A stretch of 64,000 nt of DNA from Dactylis glomerata (lineage: Eukaryota > Streptophyta > Magnoliopsida > Poales > Poaceae): positions 1,736,001 to 1,800,000 of the forward strand of contig QXEO01002100.1 of the NCBI GenBank assembly GCA_007115705.1, given 5' to 3'. Positions 32,317 to 42,186 of the stretch are shown one piece after another. The first letter of the stretch is position 1. Every line of letters begins with the position of its first letter. The notes beneath the pieces were generated by a model. The model did not search any database and was not told the origin of the DNA. It worked only from the letters and a program-made list of their open reading frames with translations. The position numbers and the translations under genes are program-made.

Positions 32317-35300
32317 ATGGAGAATTCTCCATTTGGTTTCCTATTTGGGAACACTTCTACCACTGCTGCACATGTTGATGAACCACCACCACCACCTGCT
32401 GAATTAGATCCTTTTAAAATACCTATGAAAATTGTTGAGCGTGTTATGGATAACTACTATTCAGGAGATGGAACTGTCCATCCGGGTGATCACCTACTAT
32501 TTATACATGAATTATGCGAGTTGTTCAAGTGTGCAGGTATTTCACCGAGCCAGGTCAAGAGGAAGCTATTCTCTTTATCATTAAAAGGCAGAGCTGAGGA
32601 GTGGTATCGGCTGCTTAAAGATGGTCCATCTATTGCATGGGAGGAAATTGTGCCTCTTTTCTATTCCAAGTTTTATCCTCCAAGTGAAATTCATAAAGAT
32701 CGTAATCGGATATATAACTTTTGGCCTCATGATGGAGAGAGTATTGCCCAAGCGTGGGGGAGATTGAAGTTACTAATGCTCAAATGTCCCATTCATGAGC
32801 TCCCCAATAATATTGTTATTGATAATTTTTATGCGCGGCTTACTCTTCCTGATAAGGATTATTTGGATGCTTCTTGTTTTGGATCATTTACTCATATGAA
32901 GGAAGATGCTAAGTGGAATCTCCTTGACCGTATCCAAGAAAATGCTGAAGGATGGGAAAACGACAAAGGTAGGAAGTCAGGTATAAATTATGATTATGAA
33001 TGTATTAAAACTTTTATGGGAACCGATGACTTTCATAGTGTTAGCATTGCTTATGGTCTTGATTCTCAAATACTTGCTAATTGTCTTAAGGCTTTTGCCT
33101 CTTATCTTGATGTTCCAATGAAAGATTGGAACAAATATCATGCGCCTTATAAAGATTCTATTAGTCATATTCCTTCTGCAACTACTGAAATTTGTACTGT
33201 TGATAGCATTGTGCCTGAGCCTTATTTTGAGAAGACACCTTTCCCTGCTAAGGTAAAAAAGTATTCTACTTTGGTAAGTGTGTCTAATAAAAGCACAAAG
33301 AAAGCTGTAGAGCCTGATGAGCAAATTACTATTAAGTCTCCTGTAGCTATATTGAAGGACCTTGTTACTAAAGATGTAGGGGATGAATATATTCTTTTTT
33401 GTGAAGATGCTTCTAACATTCTCTCACATCCTAAAAGGCATAGGAAAGCAAGTGTTCCTGTTATTTCTGTCAGGATTGGAGATCATTCCTATTATGGTTT
33501 ATGTGACATTGGTGCTAGTGCAAGTGCCATTCCCTTAGAGCTTTACAAAGAGATTGTGCATGAGATTGGCGCTTGTGAACTTGAAGATATTGATGTGGTT
33601 GTTCAGCTTGCTAACAGAGAGACTGTTTGGCCTCTTGGTATTGTTCGAGATGTGGAAGTCCTATGCGGTAAGACTAAATACCCCACTGATTTTCTAGTAC
33701 TTGGTAAGGAGGCTAGTAAAACTTGTCCTATTATTTTTGGTAGACCCTTTTTGAATACTTGTGGCGCCGTGATAGACGGTAAGAAGGAGAAATTTTTTAC
33801 TAAGTTTAATGGAGAGTCTTATGAGTTTAATTTTTCACAGTTTGCTAAGACTTCTTATGAAAATAACACGCCTAATGAAAATTTTCGAGTTGAACAGCTT
33901 GCTTCTATTGCTCTTGCTCCTAATAATGCTTTGCAGCAATTCATGGAAGATCATGAAAGTGATGTTTTCAGTAAGGAAAGAGAAGAGATTGACGATATTT
34001 TTCTTCGTCAACAACCATTAATCAAGCACAATTTACCTGTGGAGGATCTTGGTACCACTTTGCCACCTAAGGAAGATCCTGTTTTTGAATTAAAACCTTT
34101 ACTTGATGATCTTAAATATGCTTATATAGATGATAAGAAAATATATCCTGTTATTATTAGTTCTAAGCTTTCAGGAAAGGAAGAAGAAAGGTTATTGGAG
34201 ATATTGAGGAAACACCGAGGAGCTATGGGATATACTCTTGATGATTTAAAAGGAATTTGTCCCACTTTATGTCAGCATGCTATTAACATGGATAAAGACG
34301 CGAAGCCGGTTGTGAAGCATCAGCGCCGCCTAATTCCCAAGATGAAGGATGTGGTAAGAAATGAGGTATTAAAACTCCTTGATGCTGGTATTATTTATTC
34401 TATTGCTGATAGTCAATGGGTTAGTCCTGTTCATTGTGTTCCTAAGAAAGGAGGTATGACTGTTGTGCCTAATGAGAATAACGAGCTTATTCCTCAGAGG
34501 GTAGTAGTTGGTTATAGGATGTGCATTGACTATAGAAAAGTTACCAAGGTTACTAAGAAAGATCATTATCCTTTATCGTTTATAGATCAGATGTTAGAAA
34601 GGTTGTCTAAGAAGTCACACTTTTGTTTTCTTGATGGTTATTCCGGTTTCTCTCAGATTGTTGTTAGAAAGGAAGATCAGGAGAAAACCACTTTTACTTG
34701 TCCTTATGGAACTTATGCTTATAGACGCATGCCTTTTGGTTTATGCAATGCTCCTGCTACTTTTCAAAGATGCATGTCTGCTATTTTTCATGGCTTTTGT
34801 GAAGAAATTGTGGAGGTTTTCATGGACGACTTCTCCGTCTATGGAACTTCTTTTGATAATTGTTTGCACAATCTTGATATAGTCTTGCAGAGGTGTGAAG
34901 AAACTAATCTTGTTCTTAATTGGGAGAAATGCCACTTTATGGTAAATGAAGGAATTGTCCTTGGACATAAAATTTCTAAAAGAGGTATTGAAGTTGACAG
35001 AGCAAAAGTTGAGGCAATTGAGAAAATGCCCTGTCCCAGAGATGTTAAAGGTATTCGTAGTATTCTCGGTCATGCTGGTTTCTATAGGAGGTTTATTAAA
35101 GATTTCTCTAAGATTTCAAAGCCTCTTACTAATCTTCTTCAAAAAGATGTACCATTTGTCTTTGATGATGATTGTAAGGAAGCTTTTGAAACTCTTAAGA
35201 AGGCTTTAACTACTGCTCCTATTGTTCAACCACCTGATTGGAATTTACGCTTTGAAATTATGTGTAATGCTAGTGATTTTGTTGTAGGTGTTGTTCTTGG

Positions 35301-37038
35301 ACAGCGCGTAGATAATAAGTTGAATGTTATTCATTATGCTAGTAAGACTCTTGATGCTGCTCAAAAGAATTATGCTACTACTGAGAAAGAGTTTCTTGCT
35401 GTTGTTTTTGCATGTGATAAGATTAGATCTTACATTGTTGATTCTAAAGTTACTATTCATACTGATCACGCTGCTATTAGATATCTTATGACTAAGAAGG
35501 ATGCTAAGCCTAGGCTTATTAGATGGGTGTTACTTTTACAAGAGTTTGATTTCCATATCGTAGATAGGAAAGGTGCTGAAAATCCTGTGGCTGACAATTT
35601 GTCTAGGTTGGAAAACATTTCTTTTGATCCTATTCCTGTTAATGATAGTTTTCCAAATGAACAGTTGGCTGCATTAAATGTAACTTCACGAGACCTTCCT
35701 TGGTATGCTGATTATGCTAACTTTATTGTTTCCAAGTATTTGCCTCCAACCTTTACAACTCAGCAAAGAAGAAAATTCTTTTATGATTTGAGGCATTATT
35801 TTTGGGATGACCCACACTTATATAAAGAAGGAGTTGATGGTATTATGCGAAGATGCATACCAGAATATGAGCAACAAGAAATATTGAGAAAGTGCCATGG
35901 AAGCGCTTATGGAGGACATCATGCTGGAGATAGAACCGCACAAAAGGTTCTACAATCAGGTTTTTATTGGCCAACCCTCTTTAAAGATGCTAGAAGGTAT
36001 GTTTTATCTTGCGATGAATGTCAAAGAGTTGGTAATATTTCTAGACGCAATGAAATGCCTATGAATTATACTCTTGTTATTGAACCGTTTGATTGTTGGG
36101 GATTTGACTTTATGGGTCCTTTTTCTCCTTCAACAGGTTATGCCCACATACTTGTTGCTGTTGATTATGTTACTAAATGGGTAGAAGCCATACCTACAAA
36201 GAGTGCCGATGGAGAGACTTCGTTAAAAATGCTTAAGGATGTTATTTTTCCTAGGTTTGGTGTGCCTAGATATCTTATGACTGACGGAGGTTCTCATTTT
36301 ATTCACGGTGGTTTTAGAAAAACTCTTGCTAGATATGATGTTAATCATAGAATTGCTTCTGCTTATCACCCTCAAACTAGTGGGCAGGTAGAGCTTTCAA
36401 ATAGAGAGATCAAGGCTATCTTGCAAAAGACTGTCAATAGATCTAGGAAAAACTGGGCTAGCAAGTTAAACGATGCTTTATGGGCTTATAGAACTACTTA
36501 TAAGAACCCCATGGGCATGTCTCCTTATAAAATGGTTTACAGGAAAGCGTGTCACTTGCCTTTAGAATTAGAACACAAAGCTTTTTGGGCAGTGAGAGAG
36601 CTTAATAGGGATTTTAAACTCGCCGGTAATAAAAGGTTGTTAGATTTGAGTTCTCCAGATGAGTGGAGACACGGAGCGTATGAGAATGCCAGACTTTTCA
36701 AAGAGAAAGTCAAGCAATGGCATGATAAGAGAATTCTTAAAAGAGAGTTTCATGTTGGTGAGAAAGTTCTATTGTATAGGTCTCGTCTTAGATTTTTTGC
36801 AGGAAAATTACTCTCTAAATGGGAAGGACCATATGTTATTGTTGAAGTGTACCGCTCAGGTGCAATAAAGATTGCTTCATTGAAAGATGACACTACACAA
36901 GTGGTGAATGGGCAAAGACTCAAACATTATATTTCTGGAGATTCTTATAATGAAGATGTTGATGTTATTGAAACAGTTTCTCCGGAAGAATTCATCCAGG
37001 ACAATTTGCAGAAACCTGCAGAGTTCGTTTTCGAATAG
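32317..37038 (+). CDS. Gag-pol polyprotein, Ty3/gypsy (element D)
   Basis: 1573 codons with no interruption, starting at the first good ATG after the primer site. Residues about 1-280 are gag, with the capsid-type blocks LSLKGRAEEWYRLL and FYSKFYPP; no CCHC knuckle is seen. The aspartic protease has its active site at D397 (DIGASASAIP). Reverse transcriptase carries FMDD at 835-838 in place of the usual YVDD/FIDD, preceded by the family block YRRMPFGLCNAPATFQ. RNase H follows, with later acidic positions in TEKEFLAVVFA, HTDHAAIRYL and ADNLSR, but the expected first catalytic Asp (DAS) is Asn 984 (NAS). Integrase has an HHCC zinc region and D1264, D1323, E1359 with D,D35E spacing. The product would assemble particles, copy the RNA and insert the cDNA. 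The intact frame suggests functional history, but N984 should weaken RNase H in this copy. Confidence 0.96.
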   Translation: MENSPFGFLFGNTSTTAAHVDEPPPPPAELDPFKIPMKIVERVMDNYYSGDGTVHPGDHLLFIHELCELFKCAGISPSQVKRKLFSLSLKGRAEEWYRLLKDGPSIAWEEIVPLFYSKFYPPSEIHKDRNRIYNFWPHDGESIAQAWGRLKLLMLKCPIHELPNNIVIDNFYARLTLPDKDYLDASCFGSFTHMKEDAKWNLLDRIQENAEGWENDKGRKSGINYDYECIKTFMGTDDFHSVSIAYGLDSQILANCLKAFASYLDVPMKDWNKYHAPYKDSISHIPSATTEICTVDSIVPEPYFEKTPFPAKVKKYSTLVSVSNKSTKKAVEPDEQITIKSPVAILKDLVTKDVGDEYILFCEDASNILSHPKRHRKASVPVISVRIGDHSYYGLCDIGASASAIPLELYKEIVHEIGACELEDIDVVVQLANRETVWPLGIVRDVEVLCGKTKYPTDFLVLGKEASKTCPIIFGRPFLNTCGAVIDGKKEKFFTKFNGESYEFNFSQFAKTSYENNTPNENFRVEQLASIALAPNNALQQFMEDHESDVFSKEREEIDDIFLRQQPLIKHNLPVEDLGTTLPPKEDPVFELKPLLDDLKYAYIDDKKIYPVIISSKLSGKEEERLLEILRKHRGAMGYTLDDLKGICPTLCQHAINMDKDAKPVVKHQRRLIPKMKDVVRNEVLKLLDAGIIYSIADSQWVSPVHCVPKKGGMTVVPNENNELIPQRVVVGYRMCIDYRKVTKVTKKDHYPLSFIDQMLERLSKKSHFCFLDGYSGFSQIVVRKEDQEKTTFTCPYGTYAYRRMPFGLCNAPATFQRCMSAIFHGFCEEIVEVFMDDFSVYGTSFDNCLHNLDIVLQRCEETNLVLNWEKCHFMVNEGIVLGHKISKRGIEVDRAKVEAIEKMPCPRDVKGIRSILGHAGFYRRFIKDFSKISKPLTNLLQKDVPFVFDDDCKEAFETLKKALTTAPIVQPPDWNLRFEIMCNASDFVVGVVLGQRVDNKLNVIHYASKTLDAAQKNYATTEKEFLAVVFACDKIRSYIVDSKVTIHTDHAAIRYLMTKKDAKPRLIRWVLLLQEFDFHIVDRKGAENPVADNLSRLENISFDPIPVNDSFPNEQLAALNVTSRDLPWYADYANFIVSKYLPPTFTTQQRRKFFYDLRHYFWDDPHLYKEGVDGIMRRCIPEYEQQEILRKCHGSAYGGHHAGDRTAQKVLQSGFYWPTLFKDARRYVLSCDECQRVGNISRRNEMPMNYTLVIEPFDCWGFDFMGPFSPSTGYAHILVAVDYVTKWVEAIPTKSADGETSLKMLKDVIFPRFGVPRYLMTDGGSHFIHGGFRKTLARYDVNHRIASAYHPQTSGQVELSNREIKAILQKTVNRSRKNWASKLNDALWAYRTTYKNPMGMSPYKMVYRKACHLPLELEHKAFWAVRELNRDFKLAGNKRLLDLSSPDEWRHGAYENARLFKEKVKQWHDKRILKREFHVGEKVLLYRSRLRFFAGKLLSKWEGPYVIVEVYRSGAIKIASLKDDTTQVVNGQRLKHYISGDSYNEDVDVIETVSPEEFIQDNLQKPAEFVFE

Positions 37039-37376
37039 GTAACAGTTCTAGTCAGAAAAGGTTCGCGAAAAATTCTTCCTTTATTATTTTTGTTGTTTTT
37101 ACTAAATATGAAAAATCACGAGACGAAGACGGGCAGGAAAAGGAGTCCGGGTGCTCCTCACACACAGGGGGCGCAGGCCCACCTCTGGCCATGCCGCCCT
37201 GGTGTGAGAACACCTCAGAACTTGTTTCCGTCCCGGTTTCCTCTGTGATTTCGCTTCGATGTATAATTTTCACCTATATAACCCCCCGGAGTCCCCGAGG
37301 TCTGTATATCATTTTCTCGTCATGTTTTGTTTCGAGCTGTTTCTGTCAGGAGTTGATCTTAAGTTTTGGGAGCACC

Positions 37377-37733
37377 ATGGCCTCTTCAAATGACGACAAG
37401 GGCAAAAGGCCCAGGGAGGATGATCACCAAGACCCCAAGTGGAAGAAGGAACAGGAGGCTGGAAGATCGATGGCAAGAAACCCTGCTTTTGAAGGACCAA
37501 CGAAAGCTAGACGTATCTTTTCTCATGATATGCAGGGACCAACACTACACATTTTAGATCTAAACTCCATGCCTGTGATAAAAGAGGGTATGCTGGTCAC
37601 TGACGAGTTTTGCGCTCAATATCGAGTTCTGGAGAAGGAAGTAGAGATGCTTCAAGAAGAAAATCTCAGGCTTCGCCGGATGCTGGAATATTTTATTAAT
37701 CCAAGGCTGATTCCACTACCGCCAAAGGAGTAA
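37377..37733 (+). CDS. Small 3' ORF of element D, coiled-coil protein of unknown role
   Basis: 118 codons from ATG 37377 (context ACCATGG). The frame stays open upstream to 37191, but the MASSNDDKGK start has the better context. The N-terminal half is highly charged and basic (GKRPREDD, PKWKKEQEAGR). The C-terminal part carries a leucine-zipper-like heptad pattern (YRVLEKEVEMLQEENLRLRR). It sits between integrase and the 3' LTR, where Athila elements often carry an env-like or accessory ORF. No signal peptide or membrane segment is evident from this start, so envelope function is not supported; RNA or protein binding is a guess. It would need a subgenomic or spliced RNA, or reinitiation, to be translated. 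Confidence 0.6.
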   Translation: MASSNDDKGKRPREDDHQDPKWKKEQEAGRSMARNPAFEGPTKARRIFSHDMQGPTLHILDLNSMPVIKEGMLVTDEFCAQYRVLEKEVEMLQEENLRLRRMLEYFINPRLIPLPPKE

Positions 37734-39432
37734 TTCATCATCGGTATTGGCATCCCCTTGTCTTGTTCCAAGCATGGGGGAGTGCCGCGGTATCACATCA
37801 TCACCTTTTACTCATTTACTTTTCAAGTAGAGTCATATCATGAATAGAGAAATTATCCTATAGAATAGTTTGCAATTTGGAAGCATCCTCCTTAGTTGGT
37901 TATCTATGTATCCCTTGGTGTGAGTTGCGGTAATGAAATATTAATGAGAAGTTTTATCGTTTACTTTTTGCACACTTTATTTTAGTTTGCAATGTTTCTT
38001 ATATGATTAGTCTTGTTAATTAGTATTGGTATCACTTTGGGAGCATGAGTAAATTTAGTTGGTTTTGGCAAACTTAGCTTGGTCAGTAGCAACATTACCT
38101 TGAGGTTTGAGTAGAAAAGAAGAAAGAAGTGCTTGTAGTACATCACTTCAGTTTTCCTTATGATTGGCTTATAAGCATTATTATTCTTAAAGTTAAAATC
38201 GTTGTACCTTCAAGGAAGCTTGCATGATTGTTCTTATTATATGTATGTTTGTTTGTTTCATGCAACTCTTATGCTTGCTACCCAGCCTTGCTAGCCAAAG
38301 ACCTGTACTGAGAGGAAATACTTCTCGTGCATCTGACTCCTAAAAACCAAGTCACTTCCAAAGAGTCCACTATAAATTTCTATGCATGGTATTTCAAGCC
38401 ATTCCAAGTAAATTTTCATGTGCTACCTTTCAAAAACCTTCAAATACTTCTCATTTTGTGCCACTGTTTTTAGCTCATGAGGACGTAGTGGATGAGTTTG
38501 TTATCTTCCATACTAAATTAAGTACCCTTTGACTAGGCAGCTTCATCTGCTCGTCACTAATTTTGCAAGGGAGCTGGTCAGACCATTATAATCTCAAAAA
38601 GAAAAGAAAGAAAAAAGGCACTCCTCCAAAGTATGTGAAAGTTGGTCGGCACCCGATGGAATCGGTTAGCCATGGTTTGAGAAAGGAAAAGGTGGGGAGG
38701 AGTGCCAAGCTATAAAAGAGCACCAATGTGCCAATTAATCAAACATCTCGGAACCGCTCTCACTTGTTTAGTATGGAAGATATCAAGAACTCTGTTGCTA
38801 GTCGTTGACGAAAGCAACCACCTCTCAAAACAATTTTTACCTCTCTTTTACAAATGAAAAGCTCTAGCACATGTTTAATCCCTGCTTCCCTCTGCGAAGG
38901 GCCTGTCTTTTACTTTCATGTTGAGTCAACCTATTCCCTTCTATCTCAAGCAAGCATTTGAGTTGTTATGTTTCACTCATCCATATGTTGATCCGTTTAA
39001 TCATGTTTACAATCTTCCTTGTTTTGTACACTGCTTTTGTCTGAAGGAATATATCTTTGAAAGCTTTCTATGAATGCAAAAAGTTTGTCTCGTTGAGCAT
39101 ATGGTTTTTGCTATATTAGCTCTGTTTTAAAAAAAAATGCTCCAGTCAAAGGCTAGTATAGTTTGTTCATTGTTCTCTGACCAAGAACTAAGGTTTGCCA
39201 CCACCAATTATAGTTTACTTTGTGCATCTTTATATGTGATTCCCTTTACTTATTGCAAGTCTATATTATATAAAGGGAAGTTGTTGTCTATTATAACTTG
39301 TGCTTTGGTGAATGTGATGCTTCTTGTCTGTATTTTGATTATCGACACTTCACTCCATAAACCTGTGGTCATGTTTACCGAGTTTAGTTTTTGCTTGGGG
39401 ACAAGCGAGGTCTAAGCTTGGGGGGGGGGGGG
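37734..39432 (+). other. Element D 3' untranslated region
   Basis: No ORF with family features. Around 38300-38820 it matches, on the reverse complement, the internal non-coding parts of elements A and B; because those elements are minus-strand, the shared segment is in the same sense relative to each element. The region ends in a G-run polypurine tract. Confidence 0.7.
39419..39432 (+). other. Polypurine tract of element D
   Basis: An uninterrupted G run immediately upstream of the TGATACG of the 3' LTR. It is the presumed plus-strand primer. Confidence 0.85.
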
Positions 39433-40950
39433 TGATACGTCCATTTTGCATCACTATTTTGTATCATAATTTACTGTTATTCATTGATATATTTCATATT
39501 TAGAGTTGATACTTATGTTATTTCCTCTGTTTTTTACATGTTTGATGATCGTTGGAGGATTTGCTGCCGGAGTCAGGATTCTGCTGGAAAAGGACCGCCA
39601 AGACACCATATTTCGAAAGATTAGGAAAATTCCAGAAAAATACCAGAAAATTATATTTTACCAAAAGACTCCGGAAGCCAGAAGGAGGAGTCGAGAGGAG
39701 CCAGGTGGAAGGCTCACACATAGGGGGCGCGGCCTAGCCTCTGGCTGCGCCGGCCCTGTGTGAGGCCACCCTGGCCCACTCCAGGTCTCGCCCTTTTGCG
39801 TACTTCATTGTCCCCAAAAACCTAAGTCAAGAGGGGGCTCAGAGATAGACACCGCCGCCTCTGCGGGGCGGAAAACATCAGAGAGAGAAAAGCTCTCCGG
39901 CAGAGAGAAATCTGCCGGGGAAATTCCTTCCTGGAGAGGGGAGATCGTCGCCATCGTCATCACCATCGCACCGGACTTCATCGGGATCATCATCATCATT
40001 ATCTCCATCACCAGCACCTTCATCTCCACCATCACCTCGCCATCCCGCTATAACATCTTGAGTTGAATCTTATCAAATTTTTAGAGGAAACTTTCCCGGT
40101 GTTGATTACTCTTGTGGTTGATGCTATTGAGTGGAACCGTTGAATTAAGGTTTATGTTCAGATTGTTATTTACCATTATTTCACCTCTGATCATGATCCA
40201 TATGATGTCTTGTGAGTAGTTCGTTTAGTTCTTGAGGACATGGGAGAAGTCAAGTCGTTAGTAGTGGAATTATGTTGAGTAATATTTAATGGTTTGATAT
40301 TTATTTTTTGTGGTGCTATTTCACTAGTGGTGTCATGTGAACGTCGACTACATGATACTTCACCATTTATGGGCCTAGTGAGATGCATTGTGTATTTGGC
40401 TACCGATTGTGGGGTTGCTGGAGTGACAGAAACCTAAACCTCCGTTGGGAAACCATTGCACCAGGGAGCGTAGGATCTTAGAGTTTAAGGCTGTGGTTAG
40501 ATTTATCTTAATTACTTTCTTGTATTTGCGGATGCTTGCAAGGGGTATAATCACAAGTGTGTATTTATCCTAGTAAGGGTAGTGCGCTAGCACAGGTTCA
40601 CCCCCATAACACTTATCAAACCAGTAAAGATTATTTAGCAGAATGAAGCGAAAGCACTTGACAGAAACTCCCGTGTGTCCTCGAGAATGTTTGGTCATCA
40701 TAAGTTACACAACCGGCTTGTCCTTTGCTAAAGAAAGGATTGGGCCACTTGCTGCAATTATTACTACTGTCTTTTATTTACTCGTACTTTATTTATTTGC
40801 ACTACCAAATACCCCTGAAAACCCGTTTACTAGTATTTACAGTGAATCCTTGATCAAAACCACTTGTCAACACCTTCTGCTCCTCATTGGGTTCGACACT
40901 CTTATTTATCGAAAGTACTACGATACACCCCCTATACTTGTGGGTCATCA
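39433..40950 (+). repeat. Element D 3' LTR
   Basis: Direct repeat of the 5' LTR, ending GTGGGTCATCA. ACTAT follows. Confidence 0.96.
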
Positions 40951-40990
40951 ACTATGCCCAACGACTTATGTGTTAATCCTTGCTACCAAC
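40951..40990. other. 40-bp host spacer between elements D and E
   Basis: Contains the right ACTAT of D and, at 40986-40990, the left CCAAC of E. It is all that separates two independent insertions. Confidence 0.9.
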
Positions 40991-41207
40991 TGAAAGAGCA
41001 TTTCCCGCCTAATTGATTTTGGCGGTTGTTAACAATACATTATCTATTAATGTGTGATTATGCTTTGCAGGATTTTATAATATTCTTGCACAAGATATTG
41101 GGTTTTATATATTATACTTGATATTTAATATTGCCCAAAGGAAATTATTGAGGAAATGGTGAAAATCAGCTCAGGGAGAAGTTTCAAATAAAAGTTGGCC
41201 AGGAAGG

Positions 41208-41383
41208 CCGGCTTTAGCCGGTCCCAGACCGGCTATAGCCGGACTGCTCGTTTTCGAGAGGGGTCCTGCGCCTCTGGACTCAACCGGCTATTTGTCCGGC
41301 TATTTCCGGCTGGGCCGGATATTTCAAGCCGGCTTTAGCCGGTGTGGCCGGCTTTAGCCGGACTTAACTCCGGCTATAGCCGG
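41208..41383. repeat. CCGG-N6-CCGG palindrome cluster, 5' LTR
   Basis: Several 14-base units, mainly CCGGCTATAGCCGG (perfect palindrome) and CCGGCTTTAGCCGG, with degenerate half units between them, just upstream of the LTR TATA box. The 3' LTR has the same cluster at 51388-51584 with an added unit. Confidence 0.92.
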
Positions 41384-41415
41384 ACCTCCTGGCTGGCAAC
41401 GGTCAGATATTTTGG

Positions 41416-41433
41416 GGGGGTATAAATACCCCC
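41416..41433 (+). promoter_or_regulatory. LTR promoter TATA box inside an inverted repeat
   Basis: TATAAATA at 41421-41428, set in GGGGGTATAAATACCCCC, which is self-complementary except for the central AA. It is the likely transcription start signal of the element; the copy in the 3' LTR is at about 51622. Confidence 0.75.
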
Positions 41434-42139
41434 TCTTCTTCTCCAACGGGCAGCTAGCACAAATAGAAGAAGAACACCATTGTTGAGCTCACCAATTCAA
41501 CTAGATCTCCTCCCTCAACCCACCAAAGCTCTTGATCTTTGGAGAATCGAAGGAGAAGACCATCCTCTACATCCTCACCGAAGCGATTTGATTTCCCCTC
41601 TCATTTGCTTGAGGGCCCTTGTGTCTTGGGGTCCCTTGTGTCCCAAGACCTTGTTTGTGTATTTGATATATTGCTACTTGTTGTTTGACAGCTTTGTGGT
41701 GCTTGGGAGCCTCCAATTCAGTTGTGGAGTTGTGCCCCAAGTTTTGTAAAGGCCGGTTCCGCCTTGAGGAATCCCTTAGTGGAAAGTGAGCTAGGCCTTT
41801 GTGGCGGAAGCTTGCACCGGAGAATAGGGTGAGCCTTTGTGGCGTTGGTTAGGCCTTTGTGGCAACCACACCCCTCCAACGTAGACGTACTTCCCCTAAA
41901 AAGGAAGGAACTACGGGATATACATCCGTGTCTCCGCGTGCTCCACTCTCGGTTACCTCTATCCTTTATTGCCTTTATATATTGTATCTTGTTTAGCTTG
42001 CTAGTTGACATATAGGTAAATTCACCTTAGTTGCATATCTAGAGAATTTACCTTTGTGTCAAGCCTAAATTGAAAAAGAACTAAAATTTGAGTAGCACCT
42101 ATTCACCCCCCCTCTAGGTGCCCATACGATCCGTTCAAT

Positions 42140-42151
42140 TGGTATCAGAGC
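42140..42151 (+). other. Initiator tRNA-Met primer binding site of element E
   Basis: TGGTATCAGAGC, the standard copia primer site, 2 bases after the 5' LTR. Confidence 0.95.
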
Positions 42152-42186
42152 CTCGGCTCTTATTTCGGGCTTAACCGCCTAAGAGT

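Larger units (their letters stand above)
30676..40950 (+). mobile_element. Element D: full-length Athila-like gypsy retrotransposon
   Basis: LTRs at 30676-32196 (1521 bp) and 39433-40950 (1518 bp) are flanked by a perfect ACTAT duplication (30671-30675, 40951-40955). A tRNA-Asp primer site follows the 5' LTR and a run of G precedes the 3' LTR. A single uninterrupted gag-pol ORF (protease, RT, RNase H, integrase in that order) places it in Ty3/gypsy. The tRNA-Asp primer, gag without a zinc knuckle and a long 3' region after integrase with a small ORF suggest the Athila lineage. The LTR copies differ at scattered positions, so it is clearly older than element E but still structurally complete. 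Confidence 0.96.
40991..42137 (+). repeat. Element E 5' LTR
   Basis: Begins TGAAAGAGCA and ends GATCCGTTCA. It contains the palindrome cluster at 41208-41383 and a TATA box at 41421. It lacks one repeat unit of about 22 bases present in the 3' LTR. Confidence 0.97.

Noticed and set aside
31889..32407. 172-codon ORF across the 5' LTR/leader of element D
   Set aside because: It starts within the LTR (the 3' LTR copy 40643-40993 diverges after the LTR end), and has hydrophobic low-quality sequence without motifs.
41208..41383. CRISPR-like array from regularly repeated CCGG units
   Set aside because: Units are 14-base palindromes with irregular, non-unique spacers inside an LTR of a plant retrotransposon; no cas genes.
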